Origin: Chloroflexota bacterium
GTDB taxonomy: Bacteria; Chloroflexota; UBA6077; CF-72
Reading direction: 5' to 3'
Length of the DNA: 13,138 bases
Assembly: GCA_019247135.1 (NCBI GenBank)
Contig: JAFAPL010000806.1
Coordinates: 1-13,138, forward strand
A program made the translations under genes and the position numbers. This document shows, one piece after another, positions 1 through 7,108 of the stretch (positions are counted from its first letter, which is position 1; each line of letters starts with the position of its first letter). The notes below the pieces were generated by a model, which saw only the letters and a list, made by a program, of their open reading frames with translations, did not search any database and was not told the origin of the DNA.

Positions 1-603
1 GAAGGCGAGATGGGGGATACCCATGTCGGGCTGCAAGCACGCCTCATGTCACAGGCGTTGAGGAAGCTGACGGGGGCGATCAACCGCAGTCGCACGTCGC
101 TGGTCTTCACCAATCAACTGCGCGAGAAGGTGGGCGTGATGTTCGGCTCGCCCGAAACGACGCCTGGCGGTCGCGCGCTGAAGTTCTACGCGTCGGTACG
201 GCTGGACGTGCGGCGTATCGACTCGATCAAACAGGGCACCGACGTGGTCGGCAGCCGCGTCAAGGTGAAGGTGGTCAAGAACAAGGTGGCCCCGCCGTTC
301 AGGGTGGCCGAGTTCGACATCATGTACAACGAGGGGATCTCGAAGGAGGGCGGCTTGCTCGACCTGGCCGTCGAGCTGGGGCTGGTCAAGAAGACGGGCG
401 CGTTCTTCTCGTACGGCGAGACGCGGCTAGGACAGGGACGCGAGAACGCGCGCGAGTTTCTGAAGAAGGATCCGGAGATCTCGGGTGAGATCGAGCGACT
501 GATTCGGCAGCAGACGCTCACGACGGTGCGCGGCGTGGAGCCGCCGTCGCCGAACGGAAGGGAGGCGTCTATCGAGGATGACGAGCTGGCGCGCTCGTTC
601 TAG
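1..603 (+). CDS. recA: Recombinase RecA, C-terminal part (5' end outside window)
   Basis: RecA forms ATP-dependent filaments on single-stranded DNA, catalyses strand exchange, and triggers LexA self-cleavage in the SOS response. The visible 200 residues begin at the L1 DNA-binding loop ([10 protein letters not shown]) and include the L2 loop ([10 protein letters not shown]), the core strand [14 protein letters not shown], the [11 protein letters not shown] segment, and the C-terminal domain with [11 protein letters not shown]. The tail is acidic ([10 protein letters not shown]), as is usual. Frame 1 is open from the first base of the window, so the gene starts upstream; the ATG at 10 is the internal Met of the L1 loop, not a start. 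Comparison with the usual length of about 345 residues implies that about 150 residues, with the Walker A and B motifs, are missing only because of the window edge. The 3' end overlaps recX. Identity is very secure. Confidence 0.97.
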   Translation, partial: EGEMGDTHVGLQARLMSQALRKLTGAINRSRTSLVFTNQLREKVGVMFGSPETTPGGRALKFYASVRLDVRRIDSIKQGTDVVGSRVKVKVVKNKVAPPFRVAEFDIMYNEGISKEGGLLDLAVELGLVKKTGAFFSYGETRLGQGRENAREFLKKDPEISGEIERLIRQQTLTTVRGVEPPSPNGREASIEDDELARSF

Positions 604-1066
604 CACCGCGGCGGCGCCGCTGGACGTCGCGCTGCGGTATCTCGCGACACGGCCGCGCACGGAACGCGAGGTCCGACTGCGGCTCCGACGTGCCGCCGTC
701 GAGGAGGCAGACGTCGAGCGCGTGCTCGCTCAGCTGCGGGTGCACGGCTTGCTGGACGATGCGGCCTTCGCACGCTACTGGGTTGAGCAGCGCCAGACGT
801 TCCGGCCGCGCGGTGCGCGGCTGCTGCAAGCCGAGCTGCGTCAGCATGGCATCTCGTCCGAGCTTGCCTCGAACGCCGCGGGCAGCGTCGAAGACTCCGT
901 CCAAGAAGACGCCTATCGCGCCGCCCAGAAGCGCGCACGCCAGCTCGGCTCGACCGACGAACGCACCTTTACAACCAGATTGAGCCAGTTCCTGGCCAGG
1001 CGCGGCTTCGAGTGGGACACGATCGCACCGACCGTGTCCCGCCTCTGGGCCGAAACCGCTCAGTAG
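578..1066 (+). CDS. recX: Regulatory protein RecX
   Basis: RecX binds in the groove of RecA filaments and limits or modulates their extension. The 162-residue product is typical in size and has the family pattern of three-helix repeats: it opens with [24 protein letters not shown] (residues about 15-38), followed by [27 protein letters not shown], and ends with a third repeat, [20 protein letters not shown]. The ATG at 578 lies inside the last codons of recA (26-bp overlap), and a purine-rich stretch GGAAGGGAGG (556-565) sits 12 bases upstream as a somewhat distant ribosome binding site. The overlap implies co-transcription and probably translational coupling with recA, a common arrangement. 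The product is Arg-rich, as expected for this family. The stop codon overlaps the 3' end of the opposing glnA gene. Confidence 0.93.
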   Translation: MTSWRARSSTAAAPLDVALRYLATRPRTEREVRLRLRRAAVEEADVERVLAQLRVHGLLDDAAFARYWVEQRQTFRPRGARLLQAELRQHGISSELASNAAGSVEDSVQEDAYRAAQKRARQLGSTDERTFTTRLSQFLARRGFEWDTIAPTVSRLWAETAQ

Positions 1067-2442
1067 GTCATCAAGTAGCGCTCGAGCTCCCAGGGCGTGA
1101 CCTGCGTGCGGTACTCGTTCCATTCCGCGCGCTTGGCTTCGAGGAACCACTCGCTGACGTGGGCGCCGAGCGCGCCCTGCACCACCTCGTCCCGTGCGAG
1201 CTCATCGAGCGCTTCTTCGAGTGAGCCCGGCAGGGTGCGCACCCCCTGCTTGCGGATCATGGTGTCGTCGAAGTGGTAGAGGTTCTCCTCGACCGGCCGC
1301 GACAGCTCGAGGCCGCGTTCGATGCCGTCCAGGCCCGCGGCCAACATGACCGCGAACGCCAGGTACGGGTTGCAGCTTGGATCGGGACACCGCAGCTCGA
1401 GGCGCGTCGCCTCCGGCCGACCGCGCGAGGCCTGCGGGATGCGAATCAGCGCCGATCGGTTGATGCGCGCCCAGCTGATGTACACCGGCGCCTCGTAGCC
1501 GGGCACCAGGCGCTTGTACGAGTTCACCAGCGGCGCCAGGACGGCGATCATGCCGCGCGCGTGTGCCAGTAATCCCGCCATGAAGCTGCGCGCCGTCTGC
1601 GAGAGCTGATACTCGTCGGCGGCGTCGAAGAACTGGTTCGTCGAGCCATCCACGGACCAGAGACTCTGGTGGCAGTGCATGCCGTTGCCGTTGATGCCGT
1701 GGAACGGCTTGGGCATGAACGTGGCGTACAGCCCATGCTGCTGGGCAATGGCCTTGAGCGTCGTACGGAACGTCACCGCGTTGTCGGCGGTGCGCATGGC
1801 ATCGTCGTATTTGAAGTCGATCTCGTGCTGACCGATGGCTACCTCGTGGTGACTCGCTTCCACCACGATGCCGAGCTCTTCGAGGGCCTCGACCATCTGC
1901 TTGCGCACGTCGGCCGCCTCGTCGGTGGTCAGGTCGAAGTAGCCGGCCTGGTCGTGCGGCAGGGGCTCGACCGAGGGCACGCCGGCCTCGCCCAGCGCAA
2001 CCTCTCCGTTGCGTCGGCGGAGCATGAAAAACTCGAGCTCCGGCCCGGTCTTGTAGCGAAAGCCCATTTCTTCGGCGCGCTTCAGCTGGCAGCGCAGCAC
2101 GCCGCGAGGGTCGCCCGGGAACGGCTCGCCGTCAGGTGTATACACGTCGCAAATCACTTTGGCGGTCGCGCTCTCGCCCGCCCGTTCCCAGGGGATCACG
2201 CCAAAGGTTTCGAGGTCCGGGTCCAGGAACATGTCGCTTTCGTGGATGCGCGCAAAGCCTTCCACGCTGGACCCGTCGAACCACAACCCGTGGTCGACCG
2301 CGTCACCGAACTTGTGATAGGGGATGTGGACGTTCTTGACCACGCCCATTATGTCCGTGAACTGAAGGCTGACGAAGCGCACCTTCGCCGCCTCGGCTTG
2401 CTCGAAGACGCGCTGCTTCAGGGCAGCTTTGTCGACCGTCAT
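1060..2442 (-). CDS. glnA: Glutamine synthetase type I (GSI-alpha-like)
   Basis: This enzyme makes glutamine from glutamate, ammonia and ATP as a cytoplasmic dodecamer. The 460-residue protein has the N-terminal beta-grasp domain (FTDIMGVVKNVHIP, about 28-41), the latch-forming DGSSVEGFARIHESDM (56-71), metal ligands in GPELEFF (133-139), EIDF after GQH (205-210) and NGNGMHCHQS (251-260), and the active-site loop NSYKRLVPGYEAP (307-319). Arg65 matches the Arg that mediates feedback inhibition in Bacillus GSI-alpha enzymes. The C-terminal region (ENLYHFDDTMIRKQG, LPGSLEEALDEL) resembles GSI-alpha; the NLYDLPP adenylylation context of GSI-beta enzymes is absent, so control by adenylylation is unlikely. 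The ATG is preceded by GAGGAA about 13 bases upstream. The gene lies 5 bp downstream of the pucR-type regulator and they are probably co-transcribed. Its 3' end overlaps recX by 7 bp in convergent orientation. Confidence 0.96.
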   Translation of the reverse strand: MTVDKAALKQRVFEQAEAAKVRFVSLQFTDIMGVVKNVHIPYHKFGDAVDHGLWFDGSSVEGFARIHESDMFLDPDLETFGVIPWERAGESATAKVICDVYTPDGEPFPGDPRGVLRCQLKRAEEMGFRYKTGPELEFFMLRRRNGEVALGEAGVPSVEPLPHDQAGYFDLTTDEAADVRKQMVEALEELGIVVEASHHEVAIGQHEIDFKYDDAMRTADNAVTFRTTLKAIAQQHGLYATFMPKPFHGINGNGMHCHQSLWSVDGSTNQFFDAADEYQLSQTARSFMAGLLAHARGMIAVLAPLVNSYKRLVPGYEAPVYISWARINRSALIRIPQASRGRPEATRLELRCPDPSCNPYLAFAVMLAAGLDGIERGLELSRPVEENLYHFDDTMIRKQGVRTLPGSLEEALDELARDEVVQGALGAHVSEWFLEAKRAEWNEYRTQVTPWELERYLMTY

Positions 2443-2447
2443 GGTTC

Positions 2448-4151
2448 TCAGGAGGTTCCTCGTTTCTGGTGAACTTCTCGATCCGGCGAGGCTGCCCCCA
2501 GGGCAGCACGGATCTTCAACGCCAACTGTAGATTGAGCCGCATCTCCGGGTCTTCCAGACTCGCGCCGCCCAGCAGCTCTTGAATGCGCTCGAGGCGATA
2601 AATCAGCGTATTGCGGTGGACGTTCAGGTCGCGGGCGGCGCGCATGTGATTGCCGCCCGCGTGCAGGAAGGCCTGCAGGGTACGCACGAACTCGGAGCGT
2701 CGAGCCGCGTCGGAGGCCTCCAGGGGCCCGAGCACGTCGCGCTGGAAGGCGCGCAGCTCAGGGTTGTCCGCCAGATGAAAGATGAGTCGTAATGCGCCCA
2801 GGCGCGCAAAATGGAGCGCGGAGGGTGAGCCGTCCTGGGCCATCGTGGCGGCGATGTCAGCCGCACGCGCCGCCTCGCGAATCGCCGCATACGGCGTCGT
2901 CTCGGCGCTCGGGGTCCGGCCGATACCAGCCACGACCGGGTGTGTTTCGGGCCTGAGTGCTTCTTCGAGGCTCACGCGCAGCTCCTCCACCCAGCCCGTG
3001 ATCGCGTCGGGCTCGTCGGCAGCCAGTTCGGAGGGACACGGCATGAGCACCTGGATCGTGCCGTCGTGCTCACGCAAGAGTGTTGCCGGATCAGCAAGCA
3101 CCAGGCGGCGTCGCGCCGCATCCACCAACCGCTGATAGTTGCGTACCAGCATCGGATTGGAGGTGCCGTTGCTCAGATCGTGGGCCGTCTCACGCGGACG
3201 CAGCACGAACACCAAGTGCGGGCGCGTGAGGTCGTAGCCGAGGCGACGCGCCTTGTCGACCAGCACGTCGTCCGGCTGCGCAGGTGTGTCCAGCAGGTCG
3301 CTCAGAAAATCACCTTGAAGGCGCAGGCGCGCCTCCACCACCGCTGATTGCTTGGCCAGTTCGATCGCGAGCACGGACGCCGCGCGGTCGGCGACCTGGT
3401 GGTCAAAGTCGACGAAATCGTCCGGTGGCCCCAGCAGAGCCAGGTAGCCCTCCACGGCGCCGCGTAAGGTCAACGGCCGCAACGCAACCCCGAGCGGCTC
3501 CTCGGCCGAGCGGACGCTGATCAGTCGTTCAGACACACTGCCCAGCAGGCCCTCCCAGTGTCGGCGACGCACGTCCGCCAGGGCCTCCGCGGTGCCGCTG
3601 TCACCTCCCGTCTGAACTGTCGGTTGGAAGTGTTCGTCGAGCAGATAGACGGCTTTCCCGGTCACTTCGGCGACAATCTGGGCGATCAATTCGGGACCAC
3701 GGTCCTCGACCAGCGTCGCCAGTAGCCGCTCGTAAACCTCCTGGGCACGCTGCCCGATCGCACGATCGCGGTCCACGACGAATCCCACGATGGTCTTCTC
3801 GATTTCGGCGAGTGAGGCTTCGGCGGGCACTTGAATCAGCGGGGTGCCGACCTCCTCGGCTTCAGCGCACACCTCGGGGGGCTGCGGATCGGCGGTGATG
3901 AAGGCGACCACGCCGGCCTCGCCCATGTCGCGGATCATGCGGCCAACCGCTCGCGCATCACCCAACAGCTGAAGGGCGCCTGACGAGAGCAGCCACACTT
4001 CGCCCGACTCAATACGTCCGAGATTGGCGGGTCGAGCGCGCAAGAGGCGCGCCCAACTGACGGGCTGGTGCAGACCTGCTGCTCCCGCCAGCACGGTTGC
4101 GCCGCCAGGAAGCGCGAACCGAAGCAATTCGGACACAGTGACTAAAGGCAT
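2448..4151 (-). CDS. PucR-family transcriptional regulator (PucR domain + GGDEF-like + HTH_30)
   Basis: The 567-residue protein has the three-part layout of PucR/CdaR-type activators. The N-terminal PucR sensor domain covers about 1-125 (VTVSELLRFALPGG, GEVWLLSSGAL, AGVVAFI, GTPLIQVP). A GAF/GGDEF-like middle follows, with RPHLVFVLRPRE near 310-321 and AGIGRTPS near 408-415. The C-terminal helix-turn-helix spans about 485-550 (GGNHMRAARDLNVHRNTLIYRLERIQELLG). Family members respond to purine-catabolism, nitrogen or related metabolites. The ligand here cannot be read from sequence, but co-transcription with glnA 5 bp downstream suggests a role in nitrogen metabolism (inference). I chose the ATG at 4151 because homology to the PucR domain begins immediately there; the frame stays open for a further 219 codons upstream, but that stretch is antisense to the P450 gene and looks like shadow coding. 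No clear SD precedes this start. Confidence 0.9.
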   Translation of the reverse strand: MPLVTVSELLRFALPGGATVLAGAAGLHQPVSWARLLRARPANLGRIESGEVWLLSSGALQLLGDARAVGRMIRDMGEAGVVAFITADPQPPEVCAEAEEVGTPLIQVPAEASLAEIEKTIVGFVVDRDRAIGQRAQEVYERLLATLVEDRGPELIAQIVAEVTGKAVYLLDEHFQPTVQTGGDSGTAEALADVRRRHWEGLLGSVSERLISVRSAEEPLGVALRPLTLRGAVEGYLALLGPPDDFVDFDHQVADRAASVLAIELAKQSAVVEARLRLQGDFLSDLLDTPAQPDDVLVDKARRLGYDLTRPHLVFVLRPRETAHDLSNGTSNPMLVRNYQRLVDAARRRLVLADPATLLREHDGTIQVLMPCPSELAADEPDAITGWVEELRVSLEEALRPETHPVVAGIGRTPSAETTPYAAIREAARAADIAATMAQDGSPSALHFARLGALRLIFHLADNPELRAFQRDVLGPLEASDAARRSEFVRTLQAFLHAGGNHMRAARDLNVHRNTLIYRLERIQELLGGASLEDPEMRLNLQLALKIRAALGAASPDREVHQKRGTS

Positions 4152-4171
4152 ACGGCTGCAGGCGCTGGTAT

Positions 4172-4186
4172 CACGAACTTTTCGTG
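4172..4186. promoter_or_regulatory. Candidate operator: perfect 6-bp inverted repeat in the divergent pucR-type/P450 intergenic region
   Basis: The sequence CACGAA-CTT-TTCGTG is a perfect inverted repeat with a 3-bp spacer. It is located 20 bp upstream of the regulator's start codon and 61 bp upstream of the P450 start, in the only non-coding stretch (96 bp) between the two divergent genes. On the minus strand a TATGCT hexamer (4196-4191) just upstream could be a -10 element, which would put the repeat over the transcription start. Position and symmetry suggest a repressor or autoregulator site, possibly for the adjacent PucR-type protein. A single copy of a 6-bp repeat can also arise by chance. 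Confidence 0.4.
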
Positions 4187-4247
4187 CACAGCATACAAGC
4201 CATGAAATGGGTGCTGCCATCCGAGCCGCAGGCCGTACCCTGTCGCC

Positions 4248-5438
4248 ATGCTGCACGACGTGTCGCACGAGCACCCGCTGGTGGTGCAGTTCCGGGACAA
4301 CCCTTATCCCCTGTACCACCATTTGCAGGCGACCGCGCCGGTGCAGTGGAACGACGTCCTCGGAGCATGGACGCTCGCGCGCTACGCCGACGTCGCCCAC
4401 GTGCTCGGCGACAGCCGCTTCTCGGCCGACCGGACCGGCGGCACGGACCCCATGGGCGGGCCACTCGAGGCGAAGTCGATGCTCGTCTCGGACCCGCCTG
4501 ACCACACGCGCTTGCGCACGCTCGTGCAGAAGGCATTTACGCCGCGTATGGTCGAGCAGCTCCGGCCTCGGATCCAGGCCATCGTCGACAGCTTGCTCGA
4601 TCGTGCGCTCGAGCGCGGCCCCGAAATGGAGGTAATTGCAGACCTCGCATACCCGCTCCCGGTTCTGGTGATCGCCGAGATGCTCGGTATCCCGCCTGAG
4701 GACCGCGACACTTTTCGTGAATGGTCCTCGGCCGTTGCCGCCAGCCTCGACCCGTTGCTGACCGAAAGCACCGTGGCGCACGCGGCTGAAGCGCGCGAGG
4801 CGCTGCACGCGTATTTGCGCGGGATCATCGCGCAGCGACGCCGCGAGCCGCGCAACGATCTGATCAGTGATCTGGTCGCCGCCGAGGAGCGCGGCGACGT
4901 CCTCAGCGAGCCCGAATTAGTGATCATGTGCACCTTGCTGCTGATCGCCGGACACGAGACGACGGTCAACCTGATTGGCAACGGCGTACAGGCGCTGGCG
5001 CGGCATCCGTCGGCATACCAGCAGTTGCGCGATCGCCCCGATCTACTCGTGAGCGCGGTCGAGGAGCTATTGCGGTTCGACTCACCCGTGCAGCTCACGG
5101 CGCGCATCGCGACGCAAGCCGTCGAGCTTGGCGGCAAGAACATCCCTGCCGGCGACTGGGTTCTGCCGCTCCTGGGCGCAGCCAACCACGATGCGCAGCA
5201 GTTTGCCGATCCCGACACACTGAAGCTGGATCGCAATCCGAATCCTCACCTGGCGTTTGGGCGCGGCATCCACTTTTGCCTGGGTGCGCCGCTCGCGCGC
5301 TTGGAAGGCCAGATCGCGATCGGATCGCTGGTGCGCCGCTGCTCGAGCATCGAGCTCGCGGGTGAACCTGCTCGCCGCAACCAGATCACCCTGCGCGGCC
5401 TGAGCAAACTGCCCATCCGCGTTCGTGCCGTCGAATAA
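4248..5438 (+). CDS. Cytochrome P450 (bacterial class I, CYP107-like)
   Basis: Haem-thiolate monooxygenase of 396 residues, soluble (no membrane anchor), typical of bacterial P450s that take electrons from a ferredoxin. The diagnostic motifs are in order: the C-helix region DPPDHTRLRTLVQKAF (82-97), the oxygen-activating I-helix motif AGHETT (234-239), the K-helix ExxR in EELLR (273-276), and the haem-binding loop FGRGIHFCLGAPLAR (337-351), in which Cys344 is the iron ligand. The overall wording resembles CYP107-type enzymes of actinomycetes and Chloroflexota, many of which hydroxylate small natural products or xenobiotics; the substrate cannot be deduced. No ferredoxin, reductase or biosynthetic genes are adjacent, so it is an orphan P450. 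No good SD precedes the ATG at 4248, so the start is chosen from homology alone; leaderless or weakly led translation is possible. Confidence 0.93.
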   Translation: MLHDVSHEHPLVVQFRDNPYPLYHHLQATAPVQWNDVLGAWTLARYADVAHVLGDSRFSADRTGGTDPMGGPLEAKSMLVSDPPDHTRLRTLVQKAFTPRMVEQLRPRIQAIVDSLLDRALERGPEMEVIADLAYPLPVLVIAEMLGIPPEDRDTFREWSSAVAASLDPLLTESTVAHAAEAREALHAYLRGIIAQRRREPRNDLISDLVAAEERGDVLSEPELVIMCTLLLIAGHETTVNLIGNGVQALARHPSAYQQLRDRPDLLVSAVEELLRFDSPVQLTARIATQAVELGGKNIPAGDWVLPLLGAANHDAQQFADPDTLKLDRNPNPHLAFGRGIHFCLGAPLARLEGQIAIGSLVRRCSSIELAGEPARRNQITLRGLSKLPIRVRAVE

Positions 5439-5443
5439 GCCTG

Positions 5444-5477
5444 CCCGGTGCGCGGTCGCAATCCCGACGCACCTGGG
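5444..5477 (+). terminator. GC-rich hairpin after the P450 gene (possible terminator, no T-tract)
   Basis: Five bases after the P450 stop, GGTGCG (5447-5452) can pair with CGCACC (5468-5473), flanked by CCC/GGG with one bulged base and extended inside by TCG/CGA. No run of T follows, so it is not a classic intrinsic terminator. It may slow or end P450 transcription before the pyr leader, or only protect the mRNA end. Confidence 0.35.
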
Positions 5478-5511
5478 CCGGCAAAAACGCGTTCGCCAGG
5501 TAGAGACGCCG

Positions 5512-5517
5512 TAGACT
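5512..5517 (+). promoter_or_regulatory. Possible -10 element of the pyr operon promoter
   Basis: The hexamer TAGACT lies 16 bases upstream of the predicted PyrR-binding hairpin, so a transcript starting about 7 bases after it would carry the whole hairpin. No convincing -35 hexamer is seen at the normal distance. The call rests mainly on position. Confidence 0.25.
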
Positions 5518-5533
5518 CTGTGGCGCATCAGCC

Positions 5534-5565
5534 CCTTTAAGTGCGGTCCCGTGAGGCCGCGAAGG
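5534..5565 (+). promoter_or_regulatory. PyrR-binding RNA hairpin overlapping the pyrR Shine-Dalgarno
   Basis: The RNA segment GGUCCCGUGAGGCC (5545-5558) fits the known PyrR binding-loop consensus ARUCCNGNGAGGYU at all but the first and last positions, and those two form a G-C pair in place of A-U. The fold is the expected one: upper stem GCGG(U)CC / GGCCGC with loop CGUGA (5550-5554), a 5'-side bulge AAGU (5539-5542), and a lower stem CCUUU (5534-5538) pairing with GAAGG (5561-5565). The lower stem takes up the first part of the Shine-Dalgarno sequence GAAGGAGG (5561-5568). UMP-loaded PyrR should stabilise the hairpin and block translation of pyrR and of the coupled downstream genes. This resembles the translational control described for mycobacterial pyr operons, unlike the attenuation of Bacillus. 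Confidence 0.82.
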
Positions 5566-5568
5566 AGG
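5561..5568 (+). promoter_or_regulatory. Strong ribosome binding site that sets the TTG start of pyrR
   Basis: GAAGGAGG is a near-perfect Shine-Dalgarno sequence lying 5 bases before the TTG at 5574. The alternative in-frame GTG at 5541 lies inside the PyrR-binding hairpin and has no such site, so TTG is the better start. Confidence 0.8.
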
Positions 5569-5573
5569 TCGCA

Positions 5574-6128
5574 TTGAACTCGCCTGGCCAGAAACGGCTA
5601 CTTAGCCGCGACGACATCCGACGCGCCATCGCGCGTCTGGCACACGAAGTCGTCGAACGCAACCAGGGCGTCGACGAGCTCGTCCTGGTCGGCCTGCGCA
5701 CGCGCGGCGTTCCGCTCGCGCAGCGACTGCAAAGGGCAGTCGAAGATTTCGAGGGCACCCAGATCCCGCTCGGGGAACTCGACATCACTCTGTATCGGGA
5801 CGACGTTCATCGTCGCGCGCCGCGTGCCCTGAGCCCAACCAGCATCCCCGTCGATATCTCCGACAAGACCGTCATCCTCGTCGACGATGTCCTGTATACG
5901 GGGCGAACCATTCGCGCGGCGCTCGACGCGCTCATTGACCTGGGCAGACCGAGAGCTATTCAGCTCGTGTGCCTCGTGGATCGCGGCCACCGCGAGCTGC
6001 CGATTCGCCCGGACTACGTGGGCAAAAACGTCCCCACCAGCGTTGAAGAGAAGGTCAAAGTCCGCGTGGACGAGGTGGACGGCACCGACGAAGTCGTCCT
6101 CATGCAAGCAGAAGGAGTGCTGGCATGA
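5574..6128 (+). CDS. pyrR: Bifunctional pyr operon regulator / uracil phosphoribosyltransferase PyrR
   Basis: PyrR is a type I phosphoribosyltransferase fold protein that binds pyr mRNA when loaded with UMP or UTP, and often also makes UMP from uracil and PRPP. With the TTG start the product is 184 residues, the usual size. The PRPP-binding loop is [13 protein letters not shown] (100-112). Other family signatures are [12 protein letters not shown] (38-49), LDITLYRDD (69-77), [26 protein letters not shown] (131-156) and the C-terminal [16 protein letters not shown]. The TTG is supported by a strong SD 5 bases upstream and by the regulatory hairpin that would otherwise lie in the coding region. 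The gene heads the operon and overlaps pyrB by 4 bp (ATGA). Its leader hairpin indicates autoregulation. Confidence 0.96.
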   Translation: MNSPGQKRLLSRDDIRRAIARLAHEVVERNQGVDELVLVGLRTRGVPLAQRLQRAVEDFEGTQIPLGELDITLYRDDVHRRAPRALSPTSIPVDISDKTVILVDDVLYTGRTIRAALDALIDLGRPRAIQLVCLVDRGHRELPIRPDYVGKNVPTSVEEKVKVRVDEVDGTDEVVLMQAEGVLA

Positions 6129-7108
6129 CCCTGCAGGCCATTCGGCCAGACGAAACGATCGCGCGGCCGGCCTTGAAGCGTGGGCGCCGCCACGTGCTCG
6201 ACCTGGACGACTTCGAGGTCGAGGAAATCGAGGCCATTCTCGAGACGGCCCGAAGCATGAAGGACGTCCTGTCGCGGCCCATCAAGAAGGTGCCGACACT
6301 GCGCGGCAAGACGGTCGTCACCCTGTTCTACGAGTCGAGCACGCGCACACGGGTCGCATTCGAGGTTGCCGCCAAGGCGCTCGGCGCCGATACCGTCAAC
6401 ATCGCCGCCCAGCAGAGCTCCGTCACAAAGGGCGAGTCGCTGATCGACACGATCAGCACGCTCCAGGCGCTGGGCGCGGACTTTCTCGTGATGCGCCACC
6501 ACCAGGCGGGCGCGCCGTACGTCGTCGCCGAGCGGGTGTCAGCATCGGTGATCAATGCGGGCGACGGCTGGCACGCACACCCCACCCAGGCACTGCTCGA
6601 CCTGTTCACGATCCAGGAACGTCTCGGGCGAATTCAGGGCCTGCGCGTCGCGATCGTGGGCGACATCCTCCACAGCCGCGTCGCGCGCTCGAACCTCTGG
6701 GGCCTGACGCGCATGGGCGCCAACGTCGTTTTGTGTGGTCCGCCAACACTGTTGCCAGCGGCGGACTTCTGCGACGGCGTGCCCTGGCCCGTTGACTTGA
6801 CCTACCGACTGGACGAGGCGCTCCGCGACGCCGACGTGATCATGGTGTTGCGCATGCAGCTCGAACGTCAGACGGGTGGCCTCTTCCCCAGTTTGCGAGA
6901 GTACGTGCGGACGTTCGGGCTGACCGAAGAGCGCCTCGCACTGGCAAAGCCTGGCGCGCTGGTGATGCACCCGGGCCCGATGAACGAAGGTGTCGAGATC
7001 GATCCGCGGGTCGCGCGCGGAGCGCAATCGGTCATCGAAGCACAGGTCACCAACGGCGTCGCCGTCCGAATGGCGCTGCTGTATCACCTGAGCGGGTTGC
7101 CCGCGTGA
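6125..7108 (+). CDS. pyrB: Aspartate carbamoyltransferase catalytic chain
   Basis: The enzyme condenses carbamoyl phosphate with aspartate to N-carbamoyl-aspartate, the committed pyrimidine step, as a trimer in the cytoplasm. The 327-residue protein carries the carbamoyl-phosphate motif [13 protein letters not shown] (68-80), the neighbouring-subunit loop SSVTKGES (98-105), MRHHQAGAP (123-131), [15 protein letters not shown] (146-160), and the aspartate-site segments LRMQLER (242-248) and [11 protein letters not shown] (282-292). It appears complete for catalysis. No pyrI regulatory chain is present in the window. The ATG overlaps the pyrR stop by 4 bp and has its own SD, AAGGAG (6112-6117), 7 bases upstream. 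The 3' end overlaps pyrC by 4 bp, so pyrR, pyrB and pyrC are likely translationally coupled. Confidence 0.97.
   Translation: MTLQAIRPDETIARPALKRGRRHVLDLDDFEVEEIEAILETARSMKDVLSRPIKKVPTLRGKTVVTLFYESSTRTRVAFEVAAKALGADTVNIAAQQSSVTKGESLIDTISTLQALGADFLVMRHHQAGAPYVVAERVSASVINAGDGWHAHPTQALLDLFTIQERLGRIQGLRVAIVGDILHSRVARSNLWGLTRMGANVVLCGPPTLLPAADFCDGVPWPVDLTYRLDEALRDADVIMVLRMQLERQTGGLFPSLREYVRTFGLTEERLALAKPGALVMHPGPMNEGVEIDPRVARGAQSVIEAQVTNGVAVRMALLYHLSGLPA

Noticed and set aside
1669..2472. 267-codon open frame on the plus strand opposite glnA
   Set aside because: It is a shadow of the strongly supported glnA gene; it has no motif or plausible start site.
4152..4808. Open frame extending the PucR-type regulator upstream by 219 codons on the minus strand
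   Set aside because: It is antisense to the clearly real P450 gene and shows no regulator homology; the PucR domain starts at the ATG at 4151.
5541..5573. GTG at 5541 as the start of pyrR
   Set aside because: It lies in the PyrR-binding hairpin and has no SD, whereas TTG at 5574 has GAAGGAGG 5 bases upstream and gives the normal PyrR length.
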